Assembly: GCA_913061365.1 (NCBI GenBank)
Contig: CAJXUT010000002.1
Coordinates: forward strand, 1 to 47,530
DNA: 47,530 bases
Reading direction: 5' to 3'
From: an uncultured Colwellia sp.
GTDB taxonomy: Bacteria; Pseudomonadota; Gammaproteobacteria; Enterobacterales; Alteromonadaceae
A program made the translations under genes and the position numbers. Position 1 is the first letter of the stretch. The number at the start of each line of letters is the position of its first letter. The notes beneath the pieces are model-generated. The model ran no database searches. It was not told the origin of the DNA and worked only from the letters and a program-made list of their open reading frames with translations. Shown here in pieces: positions 1 to 7,955 of this stretch.

Positions 1-1
1 G

Positions 2-2836
2 AATAATATATTAAAAAATAATCATACTTCATCAATTTTAATTGATCAGAAAGGACGTGCTTGGATAGCCAAAAATACAGGAATTAATACCATTATGCCC
101 AATGGTGATTCAAGTATTCATTTTGATGTCGACTTTGCAATAAGTTCTCCTGAATTTAACCAAAATTCATCATTTAAATCTAACAAAGGAGAGTTGTTTT
201 TTGGTAGTCCAGATGGTTTCTATAGCTTATTTCCTGAAAGGTTACTTAATGTAACTCAGAGCATTTCTCAACCCATTTTTACAAACCTTTATGTTGCCAA
301 TAAAAAGATACCTACTAACCCAAATAACAACACCTCTTCAACGGCTAAAAACTATAGTTTATCCAAACAACTAAATTACCTTAAACAGGTTGAATTAGCT
401 TATAAGCAGTCACCTATTAGGTTTGAGTTTGTGTCGCCCAATACAAAGCTACCAACACAATTGCGATATAAATATCGCTTACTTGGTCTAGAAAAAGACT
501 GGATTGATGCGGCAACAGAAGTTGGCACTAATAATAACCGTGCAACATATACTAACCTCAGTCCTGGTGATTACGTTTTTGAAGTGCAAGCCTACGATGC
601 TCATCAACCTGACAATGCTAAAACCAGTCAACTTAACGTACGAATACTCCCCCCGTGGTGGCTATCAACGAGTATGCTTTTCGTATACTCATTAATATTG
701 TTACTAGTATTAATTTATATTCTTCAGCAATACAGAAACAAAAAAAAATACAATGCACAAATAAAAGAAAGTGAAGAACGTTTAAAGTTATCTTTATGGG
801 GTAGCGGTGATGAAATGTGGGATTGGAATATAACCACGGGTAAAATATATCGCTCAAACATATGGGGTATTTTAGAGTTTCCTCAAGATGGCACTCGAAA
901 TAGTAATTCAGATGGAAACAGTTTATCTAAAGAAGAAACGAACGTTCATCAACATGATATAGAACGAGTCAAAGAAACCCTTAATGACCACTTCATTAAT
1001 GAAACAGAACACTTTGAAGCCACTTACCGTGTAAAAGATAAAAACAATAATTGGGTATGGATTTTAGATCGTGGAAAAATTGTTGAACGAGATGAAAATA
1101 ATAATCCAACTCGTATGACCGGAACATTAAAAGATATAAGCCAAATAAAAAAAGCTGAAGAGCGTTTAAAGTTATTCGCACGATGTATTCAAAACATATC
1201 TGATGCTGTTGTTATTTATGATCGTCAATTTGTTGTTGTTGATGTTAATAAGGCTTTTCAGCGCATTACTGGCAAAAGTAAAACTCAAATGGTCGGTTGC
1301 TCATTAAGCTTTAATCAATACCCCATTAGCTTTTCACAAGATATTAAAAAGCATCTGCTTACGAAAGGTAGTTGGTATGGCGAGATAGAAAATTTACGAG
1401 TTGATGGCAGTAAGTATCTAACAGATTTAAATATTGATGTTATTCGTGATGAAGCAGGTGATATATCCCATTTTGTCGGTGTTTTCTCAGATATAACAAC
1501 ACGTAAAGAAACTGAGGCAGAGTTAATAAAACTAGCAAGTTCAGATACATTAACGGGCTTACCCAACCGTGCTTTTTTCCAAGCAAATCAAGCTCGATTA
1601 GTAAAGAAAAACATCAACCATGCTCTGCTCGTATTTGATTTAGATAACTTTAAGAAAATTAATGACTCTATGGGGCATCAAGTAGGTGACAACATACTAT
1701 GTCAAGTAGCTAAGCGCATGCTAAAACTGACCTCTAAAAAGGATACTGTTTATCGATTAGGTGGTGATGAGTTTAGTATCATTATAGAAGATACTAATGA
1801 TATTCATACGATAACTTCTCTTGCCAAAAAGATTTTGCGTACTATTGCCCAACCTTTTAAGCTTAAGAATCAGGAAATAGTTCTCTATAGCAGTATTGGT
1901 ATTGTACTTTTCCCCGAAGATGGGCTTACGGGTCATGAGTTACTAAAAAATGCCGACACAGCTATGTATCATGCAAAAGGCAGTGGCGGTAATAAATATC
2001 AATTTTTCAGTGACTCTATGAACAAAAAGGCAGTAAAACGCCTACAAGTTGAAAACTTAATTCGTCACGGTCTAAAAGAAGATTCTTTTTCAGTTTATTA
2101 TCAGCCTAAGATTGAAATATCTACAGGTAAAATTGCTGGTATGGAGGCATTAGTGCGCTTTGAAACACCAAATAAAGGTGTGATAAGCCCCATCGTATTT
2201 ATTCCTGTTTCAGAAGAAACAGGACAAATTATTGACATTGGAGAAATCGTTTTAAGAAAAGCATGTTATGCGACTAAAAAATGGGTTGATGCTGGATTAT
2301 TCGATGGCCGTGTTGCCGTTAATTTATCAGCGGTACAGTTTACTCAAGCTAACTTAGCAGCGCAGATAGCAAATATATTAAAAGATAGCCAGCTTCCTGC
2401 TAAACATCTTGAACTTGAGATAACTGAAGGCACCGTCATGGACTCACCTCAAGCAGCAATAGATACTATGTTGCAGATAAGAGCTATGGGAATACATTTA
2501 TCGCTCGACGATTTTGGTACTGGTTATTCTTCATTAGCTTATTTAAGAAAATTTCCACTGAACACGTTAAAAATAGACAAAGCTTTTGTTGATGATATAG
2601 AGCAGTCAGAACAAGGGAGAAATATGGTTGCAACAATAGTGACTATCGCTCATAACTTAGGGATGGATGTTGTTGCTGAAGGTGTAGAAACTAACCAACA
2701 GCTTAGTTTTCTTGCTGGTTTACAATGTGAACAACTGCAAGGCTACTTATATAGTAAACCCTTAGCGACTGATCACTTTCAAAACTATTTATTAGCTCAC
2801 CAAATTACTAATAAATCTACCTCATTTAATCGTTAA
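2..2836 (+). CDS. Propeller/Y_Y_Y-PAS-GGDEF-EAL c-di-GMP enzyme, 5' end outside the window
   Basis: The frame is open from base 2, ahead of the first ATG at 95, and these residues read as the end of a sensor beta-propeller repeat, so the gene starts before the window. Domains in order: a last propeller strand, a Y_Y_Y domain (about 420-640), one membrane helix (about 660-735), two PAS/PAC units (about 770-1510), GGDEF (about 1530-2010) and EAL (about 2050-2790). The cyclase motif GGDEF (1760-1774) is intact and the EAL signature (from 2144) reads MEALVRF with DDFGTGYSSL following, so both activities are possible. The inhibitory RxxD site five residues before GGDEF reads SKKD, so product inhibition is probably lost. 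The family senses a periplasmic ligand and makes or breaks cyclic di-GMP in the cytoplasm; the ligand cannot be told from sequence. Confidence 0.93.
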   Translation, partial: NNILKNNHTSSILIDQKGRAWIAKNTGINTIMPNGDSSIHFDVDFAISSPEFNQNSSFKSNKGELFFGSPDGFYSLFPERLLNVTQSISQPIFTNLYVANKKIPTNPNNNTSSTAKNYSLSKQLNYLKQVELAYKQSPIRFEFVSPNTKLPTQLRYKYRLLGLEKDWIDAATEVGTNNNRATYTNLSPGDYVFEVQAYDAHQPDNAKTSQLNVRILPPWWLSTSMLFVYSLILLLVLIYILQQYRNKKKYNAQIKESEERLKLSLWGSGDEMWDWNITTGKIYRSNIWGILEFPQDGTRNSNSDGNSLSKEETNVHQHDIERVKETLNDHFINETEHFEATYRVKDKNNNWVWILDRGKIVERDENNNPTRMTGTLKDISQIKKAEERLKLFARCIQNISDAVVIYDRQFVVVDVNKAFQRITGKSKTQMVGCSLSFNQYPISFSQDIKKHLLTKGSWYGEIENLRVDGSKYLTDLNIDVIRDEAGDISHFVGVFSDITTRKETEAELIKLASSDTLTGLPNRAFFQANQARLVKKNINHALLVFDLDNFKKINDSMGHQVGDNILCQVAKRMLKLTSKKDTVYRLGGDEFSIIIEDTNDIHTITSLAKKILRTIAQPFKLKNQEIVLYSSIGIVLFPEDGLTGHELLKNADTAMYHAKGSGGNKYQFFSDSMNKKAVKRLQVENLIRHGLKEDSFSVYYQPKIEISTGKIAGMEALVRFETPNKGVISPIVFIPVSEETGQIIDIGEIVLRKACYATKKWVDAGLFDGRVAVNLSAVQFTQANLAAQIANILKDSQLPAKHLELEITEGTVMDSPQAAIDTMLQIRAMGIHLSLDDFGTGYSSLAYLRKFPLNTLKIDKAFVDDIEQSEQGRNMVATIVTIAHNLGMDVVAEGVETNQQLSFLAGLQCEQLQGYLYSKPLATDHFQNYLLAHQITNKSTSFNR

Positions 2837-2962
2837 GCTCCCTGTAACGTAAACGTCAAAAAAATAGCACTACCACTTTCAGTAAATTATAACAATTCAA
2901 AAACATCCAATTAATTCTTCAACACGCCCATTTTTACAGGGTTTACGCTGTAACTTTATGTT

Positions 2963-2979
2963 TTGGCACACTTTAAGCA
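2963..2979 (+). promoter_or_regulatory. Possible sigma-54-type -24/-12 element
   Basis: TTGGCAC followed by GCA keeps the GG-N10-GC spacing of a sigma-54 promoter, about 45 bases before the start of the repeat-peptide gene. The -12 half reads AAGC instead of TTGC, so the match is imperfect and may be chance. A 6-bp inverted repeat (TTACAG/CTGTAA, 2934-2953) lies just upstream. No good sigma-70 pair with proper spacing was found here. Confidence 0.2.
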
Positions 2980-3024
2980 TTAATATTCCTGAAATTCAAA
3001 ATCAATAATTATGAGGAAAAGTAC

Positions 3025-3348
3025 ATGCTAAGTTCAATTATTCTATCTGTGGTTATGTCTGTATCTCCCGCTCCTGCAATTGATACTAATAATTTACAAG
3101 AGCAAGAAATTATCCAGCAAGATAGCTTACAACAAGTTAACAAAAGACGTGGAACTCTGCGAATTAACAAAAGACGTGGCACACTGCGCATCAATAAAAG
3201 ACGCGGTACTTTAAGAATCAATGCCCCTGCAGTTGATATTAATGCTTTGGAAGTTCAGGAACTTAGTCCACAAGACAGTCTAAACCAAATTAACAAAAGA
3301 CGTGGCACACTGCGCATCAATAAAAGACGCGGCACTTTACGTATATAA
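3025..3348 (+). CDS. Unrecognised exported-looking peptide with five NKRRGTLRI repeats
   Basis: I do not recognise this 107-residue protein. The start has a good ribosome site (GAGGAAAA, 3012-3019). Residues 1-18 look like a signal peptide: a short hydrophobic core, then a SPAPA end with an A-x-A cleavage pattern. The rest is two parallel modules. Module 1 is an acidic/Gln-rich stretch (19-38) followed by three copies of NKRRGTLRI (39-65). Module 2 is a related stretch (66-89, sharing PA-I/V-D, QE and QDSL-Q/N-Q) followed by two copies (90-107), and the protein ends on the last repeat. The acidic spacer plus basic repeat design recalls precursors of secreted peptides, but no modifying enzyme, protease or exporter is adjacent. 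A second small gene follows 29 bases downstream. Function unknown. Confidence 0.75.
   Translation: MLSSIILSVVMSVSPAPAIDTNNLQEQEIIQQDSLQQVNKRRGTLRINKRRGTLRINKRRGTLRINAPAVDINALEVQELSPQDSLNQINKRRGTLRINKRRGTLRI
3139..3345 (+). repeat. Coding 27-bp repeats in 3+2 arrangement
   Basis: Five in-frame 27-bp units lie at 3139-3165, 3166-3192, 3193-3219, 3292-3318 and 3319-3345. Units 2 and 4 are identical in DNA; units 3 and 5 are close to each other and differ from 1, 2 and 4 at synonymous sites. This pattern suggests that a spacer plus two repeats was duplicated as a block, with one further tandem copy. Every change keeps the peptide NKRRGTLRI, which points to selection on the peptide. Confidence 0.9.
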
Positions 3349-3377
3349 ATTGATGAATACTCAAAAAGAGGCTAATA

Positions 3378-3488
3378 ATGATTAATTTATTAAAGACTTT
3401 ATTTAGAGTCTCTAGGGTAAAGAAAACAAACCCTATTGCTACTCGAATTGAGATTAAAGAGACTTCTGCTAACACTTGGTGGTCTTAG
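3378..3488 (+). CDS. Unrecognised 36-residue protein ending in TWWS
   Basis: This short ORF starts at an ATG six bases after AGAGG (3367-3371), a strong ribosome site, and ends TAG. The product is basic in its first half (LFRVSRVKKTNP) and ends SANTWWS. It has no clear signal peptide, although residues 1-12 could form an amphipathic helix. It lies 29 bases downstream of the repeat-peptide gene on the same strand, so the two are probably co-transcribed. I do not recognise the family. The two Trp codons near the stop could suggest a leader peptide, but the next gene downstream is on the other strand, which argues against that. Confidence 0.55.
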   Translation: MINLLKTLFRVSRVKKTNPIATRIEIKETSANTWWS

Positions 3489-3518
3489 GCGCTTAACGTA
3501 AGTCTAACAATAATATCT

Positions 3519-3568
3519 ACTGCTAATATTAGCAGTTAATATAGAAACATTACTAACAAGGATGTTAG
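3519..3568 (+). terminator. Palindrome plus hairpin after the small-peptide genes
   Basis: A perfect 18-bp palindrome (ACTGCTAATATTAGCAGT, 3519-3536) is followed by a small hairpin, CTAACA-AGGA-TGTTAG (3553-3568), and then a T-rich stretch. It could end the transcript of the two peptide genes, but the stems are AT-rich and the T run is interrupted. Confidence 0.35.
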
Positions 3569-3641
3569 CAATTTTATTAATAGTTTTTACTATTCACTTC
3601 AAATAATAGATGCAAAATATTTCATCTACTTTCTTGTCAAT

Positions 3642-3854
3642 CTAGGCAATAAATATCAACTGTTCTAAACCAAAAAGATGGTTTAGCTTCATTCTTTTCT
3701 TCATGGCAAACATAGGCCATATCAGCGGTCCAAACACAAGCCCAGCAAGAGTCCAGCGCTTACAGCCAAAACCTGTTATCAATGCTTGGCAATAAAAAAA
3801 CACTCCACAAACAGCACTGACACATACTACGAATAACACTAAAAGCAACAACAT
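3642..3854 (-). CDS. Small two-helix membrane protein, unknown function
   Basis: A 70-residue hydrophobic protein: an N-terminal helix (MLLLLVLFVVCVSAVCGVFF), a short linker with two Cys, then GCKRWTLAGLVFGPLIWPMF and a basic tail, as in many small conserved inner-membrane proteins of Alteromonadales. Two ATGs are adjacent, at 3857 and 3854. The upstream GGAA is only two bases from the first and five from the second, so I chose 3854. It is a lone gene converging on the peptide genes. Function not known. Confidence 0.65.
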   Translation of the reverse strand: MLLLLVLFVVCVSAVCGVFFYCQALITGFGCKRWTLAGLVFGPLIWPMFAMKKRMKLNHLFGLEQLIFIA

Positions 3855-3876
3855 CATATTTCCACACGAATAAATA

Positions 3877-3892
3877 ATTTAGTTAACTAAAT
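3877..3892. promoter_or_regulatory. Perfect 16-bp palindrome upstream of the small membrane protein
   Basis: ATTTAGTTAACTAAAT is its own reverse complement and sits 23 bases before the start at 3854. It could be an operator or an AT-rich chance palindrome; no regulator can be named. Confidence 0.25.
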
Positions 3893-3934
3893 CGAATTTT
3901 TAAATTCGGCGCTAATATAATGAAAACTGCTTAT

Positions 3935-3982
3935 TTATTCAACTAAAAATAGCATTATTCTATTTGAACACACATTGAACAT
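3935..3982 (-). CDS. Possible 15-residue upstream ORF
   Basis: The ATG at 3982 is preceded by GAGAGGAGG, the best ribosome-binding match in this region, nine bases away. The ORF is 15 codons and ends TAA at 3935-3937, about 80 bases before the small membrane protein gene on the same strand. The ribosome site lies inside a hairpin (3983-4019). It may be a leader peptide, or the ribosome site may be coincidental. Confidence 0.3.
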   Translation of the reverse strand: MFNVCSNRIMLFLVE

Positions 3983-4019
3983 GGCAAAAAGCCTCCTCTC
4001 ATAGCGGGGATATTTTGCC
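3983..4019 (-). promoter_or_regulatory. Hairpin that would sequester a strong ribosome-binding site
   Basis: Arms GGCAAAA (3983-3989) and TTTTGCC (4013-4019) pair perfectly, and an inner CCTC/GGGG pairing (3992-3995 with 4006-4009) extends the stem. On the minus strand the inner arm is the GAGG of the ribosome site for the ORF at 3935-3982, so the stem would mask it. This could be a translational switch or thermosensor-like leader; it matches no riboswitch class I know. Confidence 0.3.
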
Positions 4020-4081
4020 GTAGAACGGAATATTACTGCATTAAAATTAACCAGTTAGTCTATTTGCCCTACAAACAAAAT

Positions 4082-4113
4082 AAAAAAGCGCTAACTTTAA
4101 AGTTTAGCGCTTT
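4082..4113 (-). terminator. Intrinsic terminator of fadIJ
   Basis: The stem AAAGCGCTAA/TTAGCGCTTT (4085-4094 with 4104-4113) is followed on the minus strand by a run of six T, 33 bases beyond the fadJ stop codon. Confidence 0.8.
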
Positions 4114-4145
4114 ATATTTATTCTGCAAAAATATATTGAAGAGGG

Positions 4146-6356
4146 TTAGTAATAACACTCCCCTTTTTCAGCCATTGAGATTAAAGCATTACAAGGTGTA
4201 TAGCGTTCTCCATGCTGCTGCGATAAATGCGTTAATTGCTCTACTAGTTTTGCAGCACCTATTTTATCAATGTAACGTAATGGACCACCTAAGAACGGAG
4301 GGAAACCAATACCAAAAATAGCGCCAATATCACCATCGCGTGCATTTCTTACAATTCCTTCATCAACACAACGCGCAGCTTCATTTAGCATCATATATAC
4401 ACAACGTTTTGCTATTTCATCAGCAGATAAATGTCCAACAGGATTCACATTGAGTAAAGAGTAAACACTTGCATCAACTTGCTTCCCTTTTTTCTTTAAT
4501 TGATTTAAAAAGCCTTTACTAGCTTCCTTGTTATATAAGTAAAAGCCTTTATTTGATTTCTTACCTAAACGACCATCAGCCAATAAGTTATCAAAAGCTG
4601 CAGGTGCGGCAAAACGCTCACCTAAATCAGCTTGTAATATTGGACCTATTTTCGCTCCTACATCAATGCCTACTTCATCTAGCAGTTGCATAGGGCCAAC
4701 AGGAAAACCAAAATTAACTAACGCTTTATCTAACTTATCAATAGGTTCTCCTGCAAGTAACAAAATCGCAGCTTCGTTCATATACGGAGCTAAAATACGG
4801 TTCACATAAAAACCAGCCTTGTCTTTAACAACAATAGGTGTTTTACCTTGTTTTTTAGCAAAGGCTACGGTTGTCGAAATAGTTTGATCTGAGGTTTTAT
4901 CATGGGGAATGATTTCTACCAATGGCATTTTATCTACAGGTGAAAAGTAATGTAGACCGATCACATTTTCTGGTCGCAACGCTTTTAAAGCAATTTTTCC
5001 AATAGGTAAACTTGAGGTGTTACTAGCAAAAACTGTTGTTAGTTTAGTCTGTTGCTCAACTTCTGCTACCATATTTTGTTTTAATTCTAAATTTTCAAAT
5101 ACTGCTTCTACCACAATATCAACATCTTTAAAGCCAGAGTAATCAACTGTGCCTGTGATCATAGACAACTGCTTCTGCATCTCACTATCGCGAATAAAGC
5201 GACGTTTGACTTTTTTAACTAATAAATCGTAACTATATTTTATCGCATGACTGATCCCCTGATGAGCAATATCTTTAATTCTTACTGGCATTTTTGCCTT
5301 TGTCGCAATAACAAAGGCAATTCCTCCTCCCATGAGACCACCACCGAGTACAGCCGTTTTAGTGATTTTAAGAGGTAATACATCTGCTATCCCCTGCTCT
5401 TTTTTCATTGCTGTAGTTGCAAAAAAAAGATTTCTTAACTGAGCAGAAACATTACTCATTGCAAGTTCTGAAAAATGTTTAGCTTCTATTGAATATCCTT
5501 TTGAAGACGATTGCTCCATACCTACTTTTACACACTCAATAATATTAATTGGTGCTGGATAGTTACCTTTTGTTTTTGCCAACACACCTTTTGTTGCTTG
5601 TTTATAAACAATATTTCGCCCTACTGATGTACCTTCTAGAAACTTATTTATTGCTGACGATTTAAATACTTTATTGTTTTTAAAACTTCCCGTTAATGCC
5701 ATTTTTTCAGCTGTTGCAATTAGAATACTATGAGGTACAACATCATTAACCAAGCCAACCTTTAGTGCTTGCTTTGCTCTAAGTTGTTTACCTGTCAACA
5801 TCATGTCTAGCGCTTTTTGTACGCCTACTAATTTAGGCAGCCGTTGTGTTCCACCACCACCAGGTAATAAACCTAATTGTACTTCAGGTAGACCTAATGC
5901 TGTTTTAGTACTGTCACTACAAATACGTGCATGACATGCCATAGCAAGCTCTAAACCTCCTCCCAAACAAGCTCCATGAATTGCGGCAACAACAGGTATA
6001 TTCAATTGTTCTATTTCAAATAGAATTTTTTGTCCTTGTTGAGAAAGTGCAGCAACCTCTTGAGCAGATTGGCAATCATCTATCATTTTAATATCAGCGC
6101 CAGCGATGAAAGAGTCTTCTTTACCACTGCATAAAACAATTCCGGTAATAGTAGGATCAGATCGTATTTCATCCAGAACATCAGCAGCTTGTTGAGTAAA
6201 CTCAGCTTTCAAAGTGTTCATAGTGTCATTCACAACATCCATCACCAAATGAGCGATGCCGTTGTCTTGTCGAACCAGGTTAAAAGCACTAGTGTCATTG
6301 TGTGCGCTACCTTTAGCAGCCTGTACACTAGATACTTCTTTATTATCAACACTCAT
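4146..6356 (-). CDS. fadJ: Fatty acid oxidation complex alpha subunit FadJ (enoyl-CoA hydratase / 3-hydroxyacyl-CoA dehydrogenase)
   Basis: The bifunctional beta-oxidation enzyme hydrates enoyl-CoA and oxidises 3-hydroxyacyl-CoA with NAD. The N-terminal crotonase domain shows FIAGADIKM, the oxyanion/GGGLEL region (Glu kept) and [16 protein letters not shown]. After a linker comes the Rossmann motif [10 protein letters not shown] (about residue 335), then [14 protein letters not shown] and the C-terminal dehydrogenase helical repeats. I took the ATG at 6356, which overlaps the fadI stop as TAATG, giving 736 residues (E. coli FadJ 714). The frame stays open 16 codons further into fadI, but that extension (MCCRWFRR...) is not family-like. 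Translation is probably coupled to fadI. FadJ rather than FadB is chosen because the thiolase partner is upstream and FadI-like. Confidence 0.93.
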   Translation of the reverse strand: MSVDNKEVSSVQAAKGSAHNDTSAFNLVRQDNGIAHLVMDVVNDTMNTLKAEFTQQAADVLDEIRSDPTITGIVLCSGKEDSFIAGADIKMIDDCQSAQEVAALSQQGQKILFEIEQLNIPVVAAIHGACLGGGLELAMACHARICSDSTKTALGLPEVQLGLLPGGGGTQRLPKLVGVQKALDMMLTGKQLRAKQALKVGLVNDVVPHSILIATAEKMALTGSFKNNKVFKSSAINKFLEGTSVGRNIVYKQATKGVLAKTKGNYPAPINIIECVKVGMEQSSSKGYSIEAKHFSELAMSNVSAQLRNLFFATTAMKKEQGIADVLPLKITKTAVLGGGLMGGGIAFVIATKAKMPVRIKDIAHQGISHAIKYSYDLLVKKVKRRFIRDSEMQKQLSMITGTVDYSGFKDVDIVVEAVFENLELKQNMVAEVEQQTKLTTVFASNTSSLPIGKIALKALRPENVIGLHYFSPVDKMPLVEIIPHDKTSDQTISTTVAFAKKQGKTPIVVKDKAGFYVNRILAPYMNEAAILLLAGEPIDKLDKALVNFGFPVGPMQLLDEVGIDVGAKIGPILQADLGERFAAPAAFDNLLADGRLGKKSNKGFYLYNKEASKGFLNQLKKKGKQVDASVYSLLNVNPVGHLSADEIAKRCVYMMLNEAARCVDEGIVRNARDGDIGAIFGIGFPPFLGGPLRYIDKIGAAKLVEQLTHLSQQHGERYTPCNALISMAEKGECYY

Positions 6357-7660
6357 TAGTCTGTCTCCACTATCATTGCCGCGCCTAAACCACCTGCAGC
6401 ACAAGCTGTAGCTAATCCAATTCCTCCTCCGCGACGATTCAACTCATTTAAAGTTTGTGTAATTAAACGAGCGCCCGTAGCCGCAAAAGGATGTCCATAA
6501 GCAAGAGAGCCTCCCATTACGTTAAATTTAGTCATATCTATTTCACCTATGGCTTTATCACGCCCTAAATATTCTCTAGCAAACTTATCACTGGCAAACA
6601 TTTTCATATTAGCTAATGCTTGCGCAGCAAAAGCTTCATGCATTTCAATAAGATCTAAGTCTGCTAATTCTAACCCTGCTCGCTTTAAAGCAATTGGCGT
6701 AGCAAAGCTCGGTCCCATCAACATATCTTGCCAGACATCAATTGCAGCAAAGCCATAACTGCGTATATACCCTAGAGGCTGATAACCAAGCTCTTTTGCC
6801 CGGCCTTCACGCATTAATAAGATTGCAGCTCCACCGTCAGTTAATGGTGTACTAGTTGCTGGGGTAACAGTGCCATGTTTCCGATCAAAACAAGGACGAA
6901 GTTTTCCATAGTCTGCTAACGTAGAGTTTTTACGAATACAATTATCTTCTTCTATGAAGTTTTTATATGGCTCACTATGAGTGCTCATCACTTCACCAGC
7001 AAGATTACCATCTGCCCAGTTTTGGGCTGCTAATGTATGAGATCTATGTGCTAATGAGTCTTGCTCTTCTCGAGAAATATTATAAGTTTTAGCCATTTGT
7101 TCAGCCGTTTGCCCCATCGTAATTCCTGTAGAATACTCAGCTACAGCAGGCGCAACAGGAAGTATATCTTTGAAACTTAACTTTCTAATTAAGGCAATTT
7201 TTTGACCTACTGTTTTAGTTTTACTCAAGTCTAATAGCGTACGTGCAAACTTTTTAGAAACACCAATAGGCGCAACCGAAGATGAATCTGCCCCTCCAGC
7301 AATACCAACATCAACAAAACCTGCCATAATTGATTCAGCAATATTGACCGTAGACTGAAAGCTTGTCGCACAAGCACGAGAAACACTATAAGCGTCGGTA
7401 TGGGTATTCATGCCCGTTCCTAAGACTATTTCCCTCGCAATATTTGGTGCCTCAGGCATTTGTATCACCTGACCAAAAACACATTGATCAATAATCGCTG
7501 GATCAACATCATGCTTTTGCAGTAATTCATTTACCACTAATTTACCTAGGTCAACCGCAGGTACACCATGAAAAGCCGTTGCTTGTTTTGCAAATGGGGT
7601 TCTCAGACCGGCAACAACAGCAATTCGCTCACCCGTAGATGTGGTCATTTTTATAGACAT
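6356..7660 (-). CDS. fadI: Acetyl-CoA C-acyltransferase FadI (3-ketoacyl-CoA thiolase)
   Basis: This thiolase cleaves 3-ketoacyl-CoA in the last step of beta-oxidation, in complex with FadJ. At 434 residues it is the size of E. coli FadI (436). The nucleophilic Cys is C97 in [10 protein letters not shown]; the catalytic HEAFAAQ and [16 protein letters not shown] blocks and the C-terminal ACAAGGLG (second Cys) are present. The start at 7660 follows GGAG by ten bases. It is the first gene of the fadIJ pair. The upstream region carries a FadR-like palindrome over the -35 region and a second imperfect copy nearer the start, so repression lifted by long-chain acyl-CoA is expected. Confidence 0.94.
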   Translation of the reverse strand: MSIKMTTSTGERIAVVAGLRTPFAKQATAFHGVPAVDLGKLVVNELLQKHDVDPAIIDQCVFGQVIQMPEAPNIAREIVLGTGMNTHTDAYSVSRACATSFQSTVNIAESIMAGFVDVGIAGGADSSSVAPIGVSKKFARTLLDLSKTKTVGQKIALIRKLSFKDILPVAPAVAEYSTGITMGQTAEQMAKTYNISREEQDSLAHRSHTLAAQNWADGNLAGEVMSTHSEPYKNFIEEDNCIRKNSTLADYGKLRPCFDRKHGTVTPATSTPLTDGGAAILLMREGRAKELGYQPLGYIRSYGFAAIDVWQDMLMGPSFATPIALKRAGLELADLDLIEMHEAFAAQALANMKMFASDKFAREYLGRDKAIGEIDMTKFNVMGGSLAYGHPFAATGARLITQTLNELNRRGGGIGLATACAAGGLGAAMIVETD

Positions 7661-7677
7661 ATTTCTTTTTCTCCAGT

Positions 7678-7694
7678 TAGTGGTCTGAACTTTT
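7678..7694 (-). promoter_or_regulatory. Second, imperfect FadR-like box
   Basis: TAGTGGTCTGAACTTTT shares 13 of 17 positions with the perfect box at 7738-7754, including GGTCTGA. It lies just before the fadI ribosome site, downstream of the predicted transcription start. Confidence 0.35.
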
Positions 7695-7716
7695 ATCTTG
7701 CTGAAGCTCTAAATCA

Positions 7717-7754
7717 AGTATAAAACGGACAAAGCCAAAGAGGTCTGACCTCTT
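7717..7754 (-). promoter_or_regulatory. fadI promoter with FadR-like operator
   Basis: AAGAGGTCTGACCTCTT (7738-7754) is a perfect palindrome around one central base and contains the GGTCnGACC core of FadR operators. On the minus strand a -10 hexamer TATACT lies at 7722-7717. Seventeen bases upstream, the weak -35 hexamer falls inside the palindrome, so a bound repressor would block RNA polymerase. FadR control of fad genes is established in gammaproteobacteria; the assignment here rests on the core motif and position. Confidence 0.6.
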
Positions 7755-7796
7755 AAATAGATTATCGATTCTAACGAACTATAAAAAAATATCAAT

Positions 7797-7826
7797 GTTT
7801 GTTTTAAAAGACTGAATAAAACAAAC
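7797..7826. promoter_or_regulatory. 10-bp inverted repeat between fadI and moxR
   Basis: GTTTGTTTTA and TAAAACAAAC pair perfectly around a 10-base spacer between two divergent genes. PsrA sites have CAAAC...GTTTG in the opposite orientation, so I do not call it PsrA. It may be an operator for either gene or an AT-rich hairpin. Confidence 0.3.
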
Positions 7827-7859
7827 TATAAAAATTGTTACAACTAAGTTAAAGAAGAC

Positions 7860-7889
7860 TTGTTTTCTTTAACATAAACCTTATATAAA
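7860..7889 (+). promoter_or_regulatory. Possible promoter of the moxR-bat cluster
   Basis: TTGTTT (7860-7865) and TATAAA (7884-7889) are separated by 18 bases, a plausible sigma-70 pair. The -10 box abuts the far upstream ATG at 7890, which supports translation starting at 7956 instead. Confidence 0.4.
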
Positions 7890-7955
7890 ATGTTAAAGTG
7901 CGACTCAGCTATACACCTTCTTATTTTAAACAAAATACAAAAAGACAAGACAAAC

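Noticed and set aside
3139-3345. Short CRISPR-like direct repeats
   Set aside because: The 27-bp units are directly adjacent without spacers, in frame and varied at synonymous positions; they encode a peptide repeat.
3983-4019. Known riboswitch (glycine or c-di-GMP type)
   Set aside because: A single stem with an inner pairing is present, but the conserved cores of these classes are not.
4064-4321. Plus-strand 85-residue ORF
   Set aside because: It spans the fadJ terminator and lies antisense to fadJ; no ribosome site or family resemblance.
6357-6404. N-terminal extension of FadJ (MCCRWFRR...)
   Set aside because: It lies inside the fadI coding sequence in another frame and is unlike the family; the TAATG overlap marks the true start.
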